The notes under the pieces are model-generated. The model was not told the origin of the DNA. It did no database searches and was given only the letters and a program-made list of their open reading frames with translations. From Oscillospiraceae bacterium (GTDB lineage: Bacteria; Bacillota; Clostridia; Oscillospirales; Ruminococcaceae), in assembly GCA_017394475.1 (NCBI GenBank), contig JAFPYQ010000312.1, positions 1 through 9,161 on the forward strand: a stretch of 9,161 nt of DNA. Reading direction: 5' to 3'. Positions 1 through 7,296 of the stretch are shown here, in pieces. A program made the position numbers and the translations under genes. How positions within the stretch are numbered: the stretch's first letter is position 1; each line of letters begins with the position of its first letter.

Positions 1-566
1 AGTTCCATGACAAGATCGTGTATCTCCAGTACCTTCTCGCGCTGATCTGCGTGTTCAAGCTCCTCACCGCTGCTGTAATTCACCGCAACCATAGGGTCGG
101 TAAAGGTGGATATGGCCTTCTTTATCTCCATGGCGGATTTTCTTCCGAGATTCTGCAGGGATTTGATCTCCCTGTCATTGAGCATGATGAGCTCGGAAAG
201 AAAGTTTATCCCCCTGTTTTTGAGGCAGTTCACGGGGCGGACGGTCATCCCCAGCTTTTCCACGGGGAGGTTCTTATAGTAGAGCCCCTTGTATTCAAAG
301 ACTCCGTCATCCGAGAAAAGGCTCAGCTGTTCCTCGGAAAGAGGTATCTCCGGCGGTTCTTCGGCATATTTTTTCTGGAGCGCGGTTATCTCAGCGATGC
401 TTTTTTCGCCCAGATTGTGGATAAGCTCCAGCTGTGAGCTGTTAATCTGCATGAAATCGTGAAAATTGAGTATACCCGATCTGCGCAGGCAGTTGAAGGA
501 TCTGTTGGAAAGGCCCAGATTCTCCAGGGGTATGAGTACATCACAGTCACGCTCATTATAATCCAT
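1..566 (-). CDS. Protein with tandem RNA polymerase alpha-CTD-like domains (partial, 3' end outside window)
   Basis: The first 188 codons are present; the gene continues past position 1. Two copies of the helix-hairpin-helix fold of the RNA polymerase alpha C-terminal domain are visible. Copy 1 spans about residues 14-64, with LGLSNRSFNCLRRSGI and then LIHNLGEKSIAEI. Copy 2 spans about 103-152, with LGMTVRPVNCLKNRGI and then LQNLGRKSAMEI. Both keep the order of true alpha-CTDs: an L-[ST]-x-R-x-x-N-C-L helix, a GI turn, and an NLG-[RK/E]-KS hairpin that in RpoA contacts UP-element DNA and activators. There is no alpha N-terminal assembly domain before them, so this is not rpoA. Residues 70-100 form an acidic linker. 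It starts at ATG 564-566, with GGAG 7 nt upstream. It is last in a minus-strand run, 55 bases after cheV. By inference it is a DNA- or polymerase-interacting protein of unknown role; what follows in the missing part may decide it. Confidence 0.8.
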   Translation of the reverse strand, partial: MDYNERDCDVLIPLENLGLSNRSFNCLRRSGILNFHDFMQINSSQLELIHNLGEKSIAEITALQKKYAEEPPEIPLSEEQLSLFSDDGVFEYKGLYYKNLPVEKLGMTVRPVNCLKNRGINFLSELIMLNDREIKSLQNLGRKSAMEIKKAISTFTDPMVAVNYSSGEELEHADQREKVLEIHDLVME

Positions 567-573
567 CTGAAAA

Positions 574-577
574 CTCC
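574..577 (-). promoter_or_regulatory. Ribosome binding site of the alpha-CTD repeat protein
   Basis: On the minus strand AAAGGAG lies 7 nt before ATG 564-566. It fixes this start and shows that the gene has its own translation initiation despite the short 55-base gap after cheV. Confidence 0.7.
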
Positions 578-621
578 TTTGATGTTTTTGCTTTTGCAGT
601 GACAAAAAGCTATAGTATCGC

Positions 622-1515
622 TCAGCGTTTTATGAGGTTCAGCATAGCATCCATAAGCCCCTTCATGTGAGGCTTGGAATACTGTGCATCAGCACCCACC
701 TCTATGCATTTTTCGGACATCCTGTCATCTATCAGCGATGAGAACAGTATGACGGGCAGCTTCTTGAGCACAGGATCGCTCTTGATGTTCTTGGTGAAAA
801 CAAGGCCGTCCATCACGGGCATTTCTATGTCGCTGATTATGCAGCCTATCTCCTTGTTTATATCCTCGGAAAGGTTCTTCCTCTGCTGGATATAGTCCCA
901 CGCCTCAGCGCCGTTCTTGAAGGAGATCACGTTCTTGAAGCCGAAGGAACGCGCTGTCTCTTCAAGCTTCATATTAAGGAATGGCGAGTCATCGATGATG
1001 ATGATGTTTTTGTCGGAATATTCCTCATCGGGTTCCCTGAGTCCCGACATATTCTTTGTGTCAAGGTCCTCACCGCCGCTTATATCCGACATTATCTTTT
1101 CAAGATCGAGTATCATGATGATCCTGTCTTCGATCTTGGCAACGCCCGTTGAAAGACCTTTGCCCTCGGCTCCTGCCACGGGAGGGGGCTCACTGATGGC
1201 ACTCCATTGTATACGCTGGAAACCCTGTACGCCCGATACTCTGAAGGCGATGTTCATGTTGTTGAAACGGCATACGATGAATATGCTCTTTCCCGCTCTG
1301 CGTTCGCAATGGAGCACCTTGTGCAGGTCTATGACCGTTATCAGTGCATCGCGGGGGATGAACACGCCCTCTACCTCTTCCGGTGAATTGGGTATGGGAG
1401 TCACATCGCAGTCCTGCATTATCTCGCTTACCTTTGATATGTTTATGCCATAGCTGTTGCTGCCGACTGTGAATTCAAGCAGTTCTACTTCATTTGAGCC
1501 GCTTTGTGCGATCAA
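622..1515 (-). CDS. cheV: CheV-type chemotaxis/signalling adaptor (CheW domain plus receiver)
   Basis: This 297-residue protein has the full CheV layout. Residues 8-145 are a CheW-like adaptor domain (start ELLEFTVGSNSYGINISKV, later VFIPRDALITVIDL and RIIMILDLEKIM). Residues 168-297 are a receiver domain. The receiver keeps its active site: acidic pair D175-D176 (IIIIDDS), phospho-acceptor D229 (IISDIEMPVMDG), S259 in the Thr/Ser switch position and K281 (SKP). In known systems CheV couples chemoreceptors to CheA and its phosphorylation tunes adaptation. The start is TTG 1513-1515: the codon just before it is an in-frame TAA, the N-terminus matches the usual NE[VL]E[IL]LEF pattern, and GGGGTGAT sits 4 nt upstream. 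No other che or flagellar gene is in the window, so it may serve a chemosensory array encoded elsewhere or a non-motility pathway. It lies 43 bases after the C39 peptidase gene, in the same direction. Confidence 0.93.
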   Translation of the reverse strand: MIAQSGSNEVELLEFTVGSNSYGINISKVSEIMQDCDVTPIPNSPEEVEGVFIPRDALITVIDLHKVLHCERRAGKSIFIVCRFNNMNIAFRVSGVQGFQRIQWSAISEPPPVAGAEGKGLSTGVAKIEDRIIMILDLEKIMSDISGGEDLDTKNMSGLREPDEEYSDKNIIIIDDSPFLNMKLEETARSFGFKNVISFKNGAEAWDYIQQRKNLSEDINKEIGCIISDIEMPVMDGLVFTKNIKSDPVLKKLPVILFSSLIDDRMSEKCIEVGADAQYSKPHMKGLMDAMLNLIKR

Positions 1516-1519
1516 TTAC

Positions 1520-1527
1520 ATCACCCC
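1520..1527 (-). promoter_or_regulatory. Ribosome binding site deciding the TTG start of cheV
   Basis: GGGGTGAT on the minus strand matches the right-hand part of the anti-16S sequence GGAGGTGATC with one mismatch. It ends 4 nt before TTG 1513-1515, giving about 8 nt from the GGAGG-equivalent position. With TAA immediately ahead of the TTG in frame, no upstream start is possible, and the next in-frame Met would cut into the CheW domain. Confidence 0.65.
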
Positions 1528-1558
1528 GTTTTGTATCATATCGTTTCTGTCCTATGTT

Positions 1559-2752
1559 TTAAGACCGGCTGCGGACGCCGCCGATCTCCGTTATTGCCAC
1601 AGCCTGTTGTTCAAGCTGGATGTATCTTTTTTCAAATAATTTCCTGTCATAGGTCACCTGACCTATGAGGGGGTCGTTGACGAATACCGTGCCTCTTTCC
1701 TCATCATGGCCCGTGAGCAGCATGCAGTGCTCATAGCCAGGCCAAGTGACCTCTTCGCCTGTTTCGGCATCCTTCCATGTTTTTGTATACACAGGCGCCT
1801 TCATGTACATGGTCCCCCATACTATAACGGGAGTGCCTGTATCCGTGATCCTGAGCAGGTCTTCAAATTCAGCCCCTGTGAGATCGGTTATCTCGAATTT
1901 GCGACCGGGGATATTATCCAGGAATTTGTGGGAACACTCTGCTATGACAGGAGCAAAGCAGCCGTAGCTCCATGTGTTCCTGGGGTCGCCAGCAAATTTC
2001 CTTCTGAACGATACCGTATGTACCTTGGACTTTTCAAGATAATGATCTGCAAGGGTAGTCTTGTTCACGCCTATCCCCAGGAAGTTCACCGCCATAGTGA
2101 GAGAAGTGACCTCACAGCCTGTGGGCAGCTCGGGATTCTGCAGCACGGGCTCTGCATCTATCTTTGTGTATTTTTTTAGCGGCGGCTTCGGTATCAGCAC
2201 CCTCATGAGGGGAGATGCAGCAGTCCTGTCCGCAGTGGTGACCATCACCATGTGTTCACCCACGGTCACATTATCAAAGGATATCCTGTTGGATGAAAGG
2301 GGGTGGAAGGTCTTGCCGCCGTCTATGGTTATAAGATATGTGCCGGAGGCTGTGAATCCGCTGACTGCTATATCTATTTTTCCTTTCGTCGGGAAGGCGG
2401 TCATGTATGTGGTGACATTGAGCGCTATGGGATAATGCTCATGCCTGCTGTTCACATGGTAGTTTTTGAAGGGCAGGCCGGTATCTTTCGCCCCTGCATA
2501 CCTTGCGGAGATGCAATAGTCCCCGGAGGGCAGTGACGGAAAATCCATACCGTTATATCTGGAGCGAAAATATGTCCGCCCGCCGTCTATGCTTATCTCC
2601 ACCTCGTCGGAGGGGACAGTGTCCGTTACTATGACCGATAGACCTTTTTCTCCGCTTTTTACGGTAAATCCTATGGCATCTGCGCTGGGACATACGGATA
2701 TCATCGCCGCAGAGCAGAACAGGATCGCGGATATCCTACTGAGGATCTTCAT
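1559..2752 (-). CDS. Exported C39-like cysteine peptidase (Peptidase_C39_2 / YvpB type) with two N-terminal repeat modules
   Basis: This is a 397-residue secreted protein. Residues 1-26 are a signal peptide: two basic residues near the start, a hydrophobic core, and a likely cut after SADA. Residues 30-100 and 108-190 look like two related beta-sandwich modules, each carrying an I-[ST]-IDGG-[RK]-T-[YF] segment (53-61 and 141-149). The peptidase domain runs from about 195 to 390. It has the C39_2 signature LQNPELPTGCEVTSL with oxyanion Gln205 and nucleophile Cys213, then GDPRNTWSYGCFAPVI, GTPVIVWGTMYM, catalytic His342 (YEHCMLLTGH) and Asp360 (VNDPL). All expected catalytic residues are present. 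It acts outside the membrane; the substrate is unknown. There is no ABC transporter domain, so it is not a bacteriocin-processing exporter. The ATG overlaps the stop of the upstream membrane protein (TAATG), implying translational coupling. Confidence 0.88.
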   Translation of the reverse strand: MKILSRISAILFCSAAMISVCPSADAIGFTVKSGEKGLSVIVTDTVPSDEVEISIDGGRTYFRSRYNGMDFPSLPSGDYCISARYAGAKDTGLPFKNYHVNSRHEHYPIALNVTTYMTAFPTKGKIDIAVSGFTASGTYLITIDGGKTFHPLSSNRISFDNVTVGEHMVMVTTADRTAASPLMRVLIPKPPLKKYTKIDAEPVLQNPELPTGCEVTSLTMAVNFLGIGVNKTTLADHYLEKSKVHTVSFRRKFAGDPRNTWSYGCFAPVIAECSHKFLDNIPGRKFEITDLTGAEFEDLLRITDTGTPVIVWGTMYMKAPVYTKTWKDAETGEEVTWPGYEHCMLLTGHDEERGTVFVNDPLIGQVTYDRKLFEKRYIQLEQQAVAITEIGGVRSRS

Positions 2753-3372
2753 TATGGTGTATCAGCCTTTTCGTTTTTTATTGGTATCTTATTGCTGCCG
2801 AACAGCTTTTCCAGACCGCGTTCATGCCTTGATGTGCACAATACAAGATGTTGTGTCCCGTCCTCTTCGTAGAACATAGCACTCATATACGGGTCGGAGT
2901 TGTTCACATATACATCGGCATATACATACACAGGTACGGTATCTGCATCGGGGAACAGCATCACGCGGGATTCCCTTTCGGGATCACCGCTCTCAAAGGG
3001 CAGCAATTCCTCTGCAATGTCCTCATCGGACATATCATCCGTGACGGACAGAGAAAAATACAGCCTGTCATTGTCAAAATTATGGTGGAGCCTTATATAA
3101 TCTATCTTTGTTCCCGGGGGCACGCCGGCCATGCCGAATTCTGTGATGGTCTGCTGTATCAGCTGCTCGGCGGGGGAGCTTTCATGCAGCGCATATATCA
3201 GTGATATATTCTGCCCTATAAGTCTGTATCCCCCATAGCAGACGGCGAATATCAACAGTGAAAGAAATGTATAGAGACCGTTTTTCGGGTCCCGTGGAGG
3301 TCTGTCACTGTCAGCATCCGTTTCGCCAGTGCTGTCGCTGTCCTCTTCTGTCAGCTTCGGTATATCTTCCAT
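2752..3372 (-). CDS. Single-pass membrane protein of unknown function
   Basis: I do not recognise this 206-residue protein. The first 30 residues are very acidic and Ser/Asp-rich (cytoplasmic). A single hydrophobic segment at about 33-52 (LYTFLSLLIFAVCYGGY) is likely the membrane anchor. Residues 53-206 would be extracellular, since Lys/Arg near the segment do not contradict an N-in topology. The outer part has beta-rich stretches (RLYFSLSVTD at 103-112, VPVYVYADVYVNN at 146-158) and ends in a basic Lys-rich tail. There are no catalytic motifs or lipobox. It starts 4 bases after the stop of the methyltransferase gene and its stop codon overlaps the start of the C39 peptidase gene by one base. 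By inference it may anchor, sense for or assist the exported peptidase. Confidence 0.75.
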   Translation of the reverse strand: MEDIPKLTEEDSDSTGETDADSDRPPRDPKNGLYTFLSLLIFAVCYGGYRLIGQNISLIYALHESSPAEQLIQQTITEFGMAGVPPGTKIDYIRLHHNFDNDRLYFSLSVTDDMSDEDIAEELLPFESGDPERESRVMLFPDADTVPVYVYADVYVNNSDPYMSAMFYEEDGTQHLVLCTSRHERGLEKLFGSNKIPIKNEKADTP

Positions 3373-3376
3373 TGTA

Positions 3377-4594
3377 TCACACTATCTGCAGGATAAAGAA
3401 TTTCAGGTATTCGGTCTGTTCCACTCCGAGCAGGACGGGATGATCTGGGGACTGTCTGCGCTCCTCTATAACGCGCACATTGACATTAGCAGCCTTTGCC
3501 GATGCCAGCAGCATCCCACGGAACATATCCGCCGTGAAGAAATGAGAGCAGGATGCAGTGGCAAGTATACCGCCGCGGGGCAGCAGCCTCATGCCCAGAG
3601 TGTTGAGCTCGGTATAGCCGTTCCTTGCGTTCCCCAGAGTCTTCCTTGACTTTGTGAATGCGGGCGGGTCGAGGATGATAAGGTCTGCACTTTTATCGTG
3701 GGCATTTATCCTGCCTTTGAGAAAATCGAAAACATCCGATACCTCGGTCTGCAGCACAGCACCGTTGAGAGCCGCATTCTCCCTTGTCATCTCTATGGCG
3801 GCAGGGGATACATCCACCGCAGTGACACTTTTTGCACCGTTCATGGCACAGTTGAGGGCGAAGGAACCTGTATGGGTGCAGCAGTCCATCACGGTGCGCC
3901 CCTTTGCATAGGATGCCACAGCGCGGCGGTTGTACTTCTGGTCGAGGAAAAAGCCTGTTTTCTGGCCGTTTTCAAGATCAACCTTGTATTTTATCCCGTT
4001 TTCGGTTATGACAGTCTCGGGAGATACATCGCCGTGGCGCATATACCAGCCCTTGCTCTGTTCCATGCCTTCAAGCTCCCTGATATTAACATCGTTCCTG
4101 AGGAAGATGCCCTCTATATCCGCACCATCTGCTGCCATGAGCTGTACAAGGCAGGGGAGTATCATATCCAGGCGCTTGTCCGTTCCGAGAGACAGGGACT
4201 GGACGGAGAGAAGACTGCCGAATCTGTCCACAGTGAGGCCGGGGAAGAGATCTGCTTCGCCGAATATTATCCTTGCGGCGGAAAGATCGTCCTTGCTCAT
4301 CACAGCCTTGCGGTATTCCCAGGCATAGCCTGTGCGGCGCCTGAAAAAATCCTCATCTATGCGGTCGTTTGCATTGCGGGATATTATACGCACCGTGATG
4401 TGCGATCTGTTATTATAGAAACCGATGCCCGCAAATCTCCCTTTTTCGCTTTTCACCGTAACGGGCTCGCCGTTTTCGGCGCCGCTTTCGGAAGAAACTA
4501 TCTCATTGTCGAATACCCAGGGGTGGACACCGTTCAGTCTTTTATAGCATTTTTCCGTGACGGTTATCACGGGAAAGTCGTTCATTGTGTTCAT
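3377..4594 (-). CDS. rlmI: RlmI-type class I rRNA methyltransferase (PUA plus Rossmann MTase)
   Basis: This 405-residue protein has the length and order of the RlmI family (E. coli RlmI 396 aa). Residues 8-80 are a PUA RNA-binding domain (LNGVHPWVFDNEI, FAGIGFYNNRSHITVRI). A middle region follows with DLFPGLTVDRFG. Residues 205-405 are the AdoMet methyltransferase: GQKTGFFLDQKYNR, motif I VMDCCTHTGSFALNCA (235-250), acidic AVDVS (259-263), motif IV ILDPPAF (307-313) and motif VI TASCSHFF with C349. In E. coli RlmI makes m5C1962 of 23S rRNA. The target here is not certain, because homologues in Firmicutes may modify another base. Two starts are possible: ATG 4592-4594 and in-frame ATG 4583-4585. 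A weak GAAG sits 2 nt before the first and 11 nt before the second. It is first in the minus-strand run, directly behind a strong promoter. Confidence 0.92.
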   Translation of the reverse strand: MNTMNDFPVITVTEKCYKRLNGVHPWVFDNEIVSSESGAENGEPVTVKSEKGRFAGIGFYNNRSHITVRIISRNANDRIDEDFFRRRTGYAWEYRKAVMSKDDLSAARIIFGEADLFPGLTVDRFGSLLSVQSLSLGTDKRLDMILPCLVQLMAADGADIEGIFLRNDVNIRELEGMEQSKGWYMRHGDVSPETVITENGIKYKVDLENGQKTGFFLDQKYNRRAVASYAKGRTVMDCCTHTGSFALNCAMNGAKSVTAVDVSPAAIEMTRENAALNGAVLQTEVSDVFDFLKGRINAHDKSADLIILDPPAFTKSRKTLGNARNGYTELNTLGMRLLPRGGILATASCSHFFTADMFRGMLLASAKAANVNVRVIEERRQSPDHPVLLGVEQTEYLKFFILQIV

Positions 4595-4614
4595 AACTTC
4601 TTTTTTATGTAAAA

Positions 4615-4623
4615 ATTATAGCA
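4615..4623 (-). promoter_or_regulatory. Possible second, extended -10 promoter of rlmI
   Basis: TGCTATAAT on the minus strand is a perfect extended -10 element (TGn plus TATAAT), 27 bases downstream of the first TATAAT. There is no matching -35. It would start transcription near 4608, leaving a leader of only about 14 nt. Confidence 0.4.
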
Positions 4624-4641
4624 TAATTCAATTAATGCAGT

Positions 4642-4670
4642 ATTATATCATAAATGGCAAAAAAAATCAA
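4642..4670 (-). promoter_or_regulatory. Sigma-A promoter of the rlmI-led cluster
   Basis: On the minus strand the -35 TTGATT (4665-4670) is followed after exactly 17 bases by a perfect -10 TATAAT (4642-4647). The spacer contains a run of six T's just behind the -35. Transcription would begin near 4635, giving a leader of about 40 nt before ATG 4594. No other promoter of comparable quality was seen before the four downstream genes, so this probably drives all five. Confidence 0.75.
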
Positions 4671-4808
4671 GGGCTTTCGCAGTTTTAAATCTTAATAAAA
4701 GATGAACATCTGTAAATTTTATATATCGAAGAAAAGACGCGTAATGTGGTATGTTGGCGATAATGTTCATACAGATAGGGGCGTTTTCTGCGAGATAACA
4801 GTATGGGG

Positions 4809-4837
4809 TTGACTTTGGCGGCTATAGGTGGTAAAAT
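4809..4837 (+). promoter_or_regulatory. Sigma-A promoter of the solute-binding lipoprotein gene
   Basis: TTGACT (4809-4814), a 17-base spacer, then TAAAAT (4832-4837). Transcription would start near 4844, about 38 nt before ATG 4882. The heptamer GTTCATA occurs before the -35 (around 4764) and inverted after the -10 (around 4850), but I cannot tie this to a regulator. Confidence 0.7.
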
Positions 4838-4871
4838 TGTTATGAACGTAAGAGGATATATAGGAAGGACC

Positions 4872-4877
4872 GGGGAG
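4872..4877 (+). promoter_or_regulatory. Ribosome binding site of the lipoprotein gene
   Basis: GGGGAG lies 4 nt before ATG 4882, with a second purine-rich AGGAAGG at 4862-4868. The start it selects gives a complete lipoprotein signal peptide, which supports it. Confidence 0.65.
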
Positions 4878-4881
4878 AAGG

Positions 4882-7224
4882 ATGAAATTACGATGTGCAA
4901 AAGCACTGGCTCTTATCTGTGCCTGCGTGTTTTCCTGCAGTGTGAGCGGCTGCAGCAGTGAAAAGGCTCGGGAGGGATCTATCATCACCATGAGCGAGGA
5001 AGAGATCAAAAAAGATCTTTCCTATGCTGTGGTGGATATACCCATACCCGAGGCCGTGGATATTCATTTTACATCCGCTGTGGGCAGTTCTATGCGGGTG
5101 GGCAGGGATATGTATTTCATCAGGAAGATAAAAAAGCCATTGATGCCTGATGGCACTGCGGGTATGGAAATAAATATCCTCGCCTTTGACAGCAATGGTA
5201 TTATCTATGATACCTGCATCACGGACAATGCAGCGGTCGGGGATGACGAAAAGTTTGAGGACTATTGTGTTGCAGCGGATAATTCCGTGTGCGCCCTGCT
5301 TTCGGGGAAGGCATCGAAAGTCGTGGTCATTTCTTCCGACGGGAGAATAGCTGAAAAGACCGATATCACCGAAGCACTTTCGGGCAGCAAAGCTGCGGGG
5401 ATCGTCGTTTTGCCGGACGGCAGCTATGCAGTTGAAAACGGGAGAGGTCGGGTGATGGTCATATCCCGTGACGGAGAACTCGTTTTTGATGAACAGATAA
5501 AGGGCTTCCCTGCAGATCCTGTCGCAACAGACATAATACTTACCGCAAAGGGTGATCCTGCGGTGAGTTATGCGTATCTTGACATGTCAGACGGGGTGTT
5601 TAAGACCGAGATCATCATACTGGATATGAAAACGAAGAAATTCGGCAAAAAGACTGATGTTGACGGAAATGGTCTTGCCTATACGGGGAATGGGACATAT
5701 AACTACTATATCTCATCAGATACGGGCATCTATGGCATCACGGACAACGGAAAGGCGGAGAAAATCGTAAATCTGCTGAATCTGGGACTGGACAGTTTTG
5801 CGGTACAGTCTCTGTATGCAAATGATGACGGCTCTCTCACTCTGGGGATATACGATATGACCAACGCCACAAAGGATGATGTGAATGGTTTTGTGAAGAT
5901 AGTCCCCGCAGTGGATGCAGGACTCACCGAAAAGGAGATCGTGACACTCGGCTGCTTTGAACTTGGTTCCACCGAGCAGACACTTGTTTCAAACTTTAAC
6001 CGTCAGAGCAAGGACTATCTTATCGTAGCCAGCAGTTTCTCCGAGAACAACAGTGATGATCGCGATGCGGCACTCATTGATTTCAATTACAAGCTGATGA
6101 ATGGGGATATCCCCGATATCATCATGATAAACAGCGAAATGCCCTTTGAAAGCTATGTCCGTAAGGGGCTTTTCACAGACCTGTACCCCTATCTTGACAA
6201 TGACAGTGATATAGGAAGGGAAGATATTTTTGAAGGGATACTGAGGTCAGGTGAGTCAGATGGGAAACTCTATGCCATCACACCTTCATTCTATATAAAT
6301 ACATTTGCTGCAAAGCCCGATATCATAGGTGATGATAAGCCTCTCACCATGGAAAGAGCGAAGTATCTGGTTTCCTCCATGGGAGAGGGTGGTGCCTTAT
6401 CTACAGATATTGATCGGAGCGATGCTCTGAAAAATGCGGTGCTATATTCGGGACTCATAGATTTTGAGAATTCGGTATGCCATTTTGATACCGATGAGTT
6501 CAGACAGCTGCTCACAGACCTGAAAGATTTCCCCGAAAGGATCGTGCTACCAGAGCAGGGTACACCTGAATATCTCGAACAGCAGACTTCTTACATGAAC
6601 GGCAAGACCCTTATCACGCCTTACAGATCCTACCAGTTCCTGCGTCATTATCATTACAGGCTGTTATTTGACGGTGATGTTTCCTATGTGAATTTCCCTA
6701 CTTGTATGCCTGTGACGAATGCAGTTATATCTCCGAGCACCAGGTTCGCTGTATCAGAACAGAGCGAAAACAAGCAGGGAGCATGGGAATTTATCAAGTA
6801 TGCCCTTGAAAACACTGTCAGCGAATTTCGCCTCAGTTATTTCAACGAGCAGGGCGACGAGGTGCTGGTGGATGACTATGAATACTATTCCTTTGCAGGC
6901 CTGCCTTCTTACAGGAAGCAGTATGAACTGCTGGCATCGACGCAACTGAGAGACTATCATAACTATGATGAGAAGGGCGGGCTCAAAGAGACAAAGAGAA
7001 ATGAAGAGTTCATAGGCAAGGAAATAGAGGTGGAACACCTTTCTGAGGAGGAATTGGCAAATTTCACAGAGCTCCTTGAGAACACCACTACAGTGGATAG
7101 GCTGAATTCGAGTGTCATGACCATCATCAACGATGAAGCGGGGGCATACTTTGATGGAAGTGCCGATGTCTACACCGCATCTGCCAACATCCAGAGCAGG
7201 ATGATGATATATCTCAATGAATAA
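4882..7224 (+). CDS. Large extracellular solute-binding lipoprotein with N-terminal beta-repeat domain
   Basis: This 780-residue lipoprotein has basic N-terminal residues, a hydrophobic core and lipobox VSGC with lipidated Cys24. Residues 50-350 resemble a beta-propeller-like region: short strands ending in DG or NG turns recur (FDSNGIIYD 102-110, VISSDGRIAEK 149-159, VISRDGELVFD 193-203, GITDNGKAEKI 285-295). Residues 352-780 look like an ABC-type sugar/oligopeptide solute-binding fold: FELGSTEQTLVSNFN, DIPDIIMINSE (409-419), FTDLYPYLD, GKLYAITPSF, the SENKQGAWEFIKYAL helix (628-642), and a C-terminal GAYFDGSAD...IQSRMMIYLNE ending typical of such proteins. Ordinary solute-binding proteins are about 400-550 residues, so the extra domain is notable. 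No permease or ATPase gene is adjacent: the gene has its own promoter and a terminator-like hairpin follows. By inference it captures a ligand outside the cell, either feeding a remote ABC transporter or acting as a sensor. The ligand is unknown. Confidence 0.82.
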   Translation: MKLRCAKALALICACVFSCSVSGCSSEKAREGSIITMSEEEIKKDLSYAVVDIPIPEAVDIHFTSAVGSSMRVGRDMYFIRKIKKPLMPDGTAGMEINILAFDSNGIIYDTCITDNAAVGDDEKFEDYCVAADNSVCALLSGKASKVVVISSDGRIAEKTDITEALSGSKAAGIVVLPDGSYAVENGRGRVMVISRDGELVFDEQIKGFPADPVATDIILTAKGDPAVSYAYLDMSDGVFKTEIIILDMKTKKFGKKTDVDGNGLAYTGNGTYNYYISSDTGIYGITDNGKAEKIVNLLNLGLDSFAVQSLYANDDGSLTLGIYDMTNATKDDVNGFVKIVPAVDAGLTEKEIVTLGCFELGSTEQTLVSNFNRQSKDYLIVASSFSENNSDDRDAALIDFNYKLMNGDIPDIIMINSEMPFESYVRKGLFTDLYPYLDNDSDIGREDIFEGILRSGESDGKLYAITPSFYINTFAAKPDIIGDDKPLTMERAKYLVSSMGEGGALSTDIDRSDALKNAVLYSGLIDFENSVCHFDTDEFRQLLTDLKDFPERIVLPEQGTPEYLEQQTSYMNGKTLITPYRSYQFLRHYHYRLLFDGDVSYVNFPTCMPVTNAVISPSTRFAVSEQSENKQGAWEFIKYALENTVSEFRLSYFNEQGDEVLVDDYEYYSFAGLPSYRKQYELLASTQLRDYHNYDEKGGLKETKRNEEFIGKEIEVEHLSEEELANFTELLENTTTVDRLNSSVMTIINDEAGAYFDGSADVYTASANIQSRMMIYLNE

Positions 7225-7296
7225 CTGACAGACCGCATATTATACGTCATCTTCACAGATACATGCTTCGGTGTGCGGTATGAACAATGAAATAAA

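Larger units (their letters stand above)
4595..4881. other. Divergent intergenic promoter region
   Basis: These 287 AT-rich bases separate the left-going methyltransferase cluster from the right-going lipoprotein gene. They hold one clear sigma-A promoter in each direction plus an extra extended -10 on the minus strand. The stretch 4671-4808 shows no gene; it has only a small dyad (AGATG-AA-CATCT, around 4700). No terminator or RNA gene was recognised. Confidence 0.7.

Noticed and set aside
18..437. 139-residue plus-strand open frame at the window's left edge
   Set aside because: It is antisense to the tandem alpha-CTD gene, which has clear repeated motifs and a ribosome site. No family resemblance was seen in the plus-strand product.
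1516..1558. Possible separate promoter for cheV (TATGAT on the minus strand)
   Set aside because: The hexamer 17 bases upstream is CTTAAA, a poor -35, and no TGn extension is present.
3698..4612. 304-residue open frame on the plus strand opposite the rRNA methyltransferase
   Set aside because: It is Cys/His-rich low-plausibility sequence with no ribosome site or recognisable domain, and it is antisense to a clear RlmI homologue.
4685..5009. Two short minus-strand open frames across the divergent promoter region and the lipoprotein start
   Set aside because: They overlap the promoter and signal-peptide region of a well-supported gene and show no ribosome site or domain.
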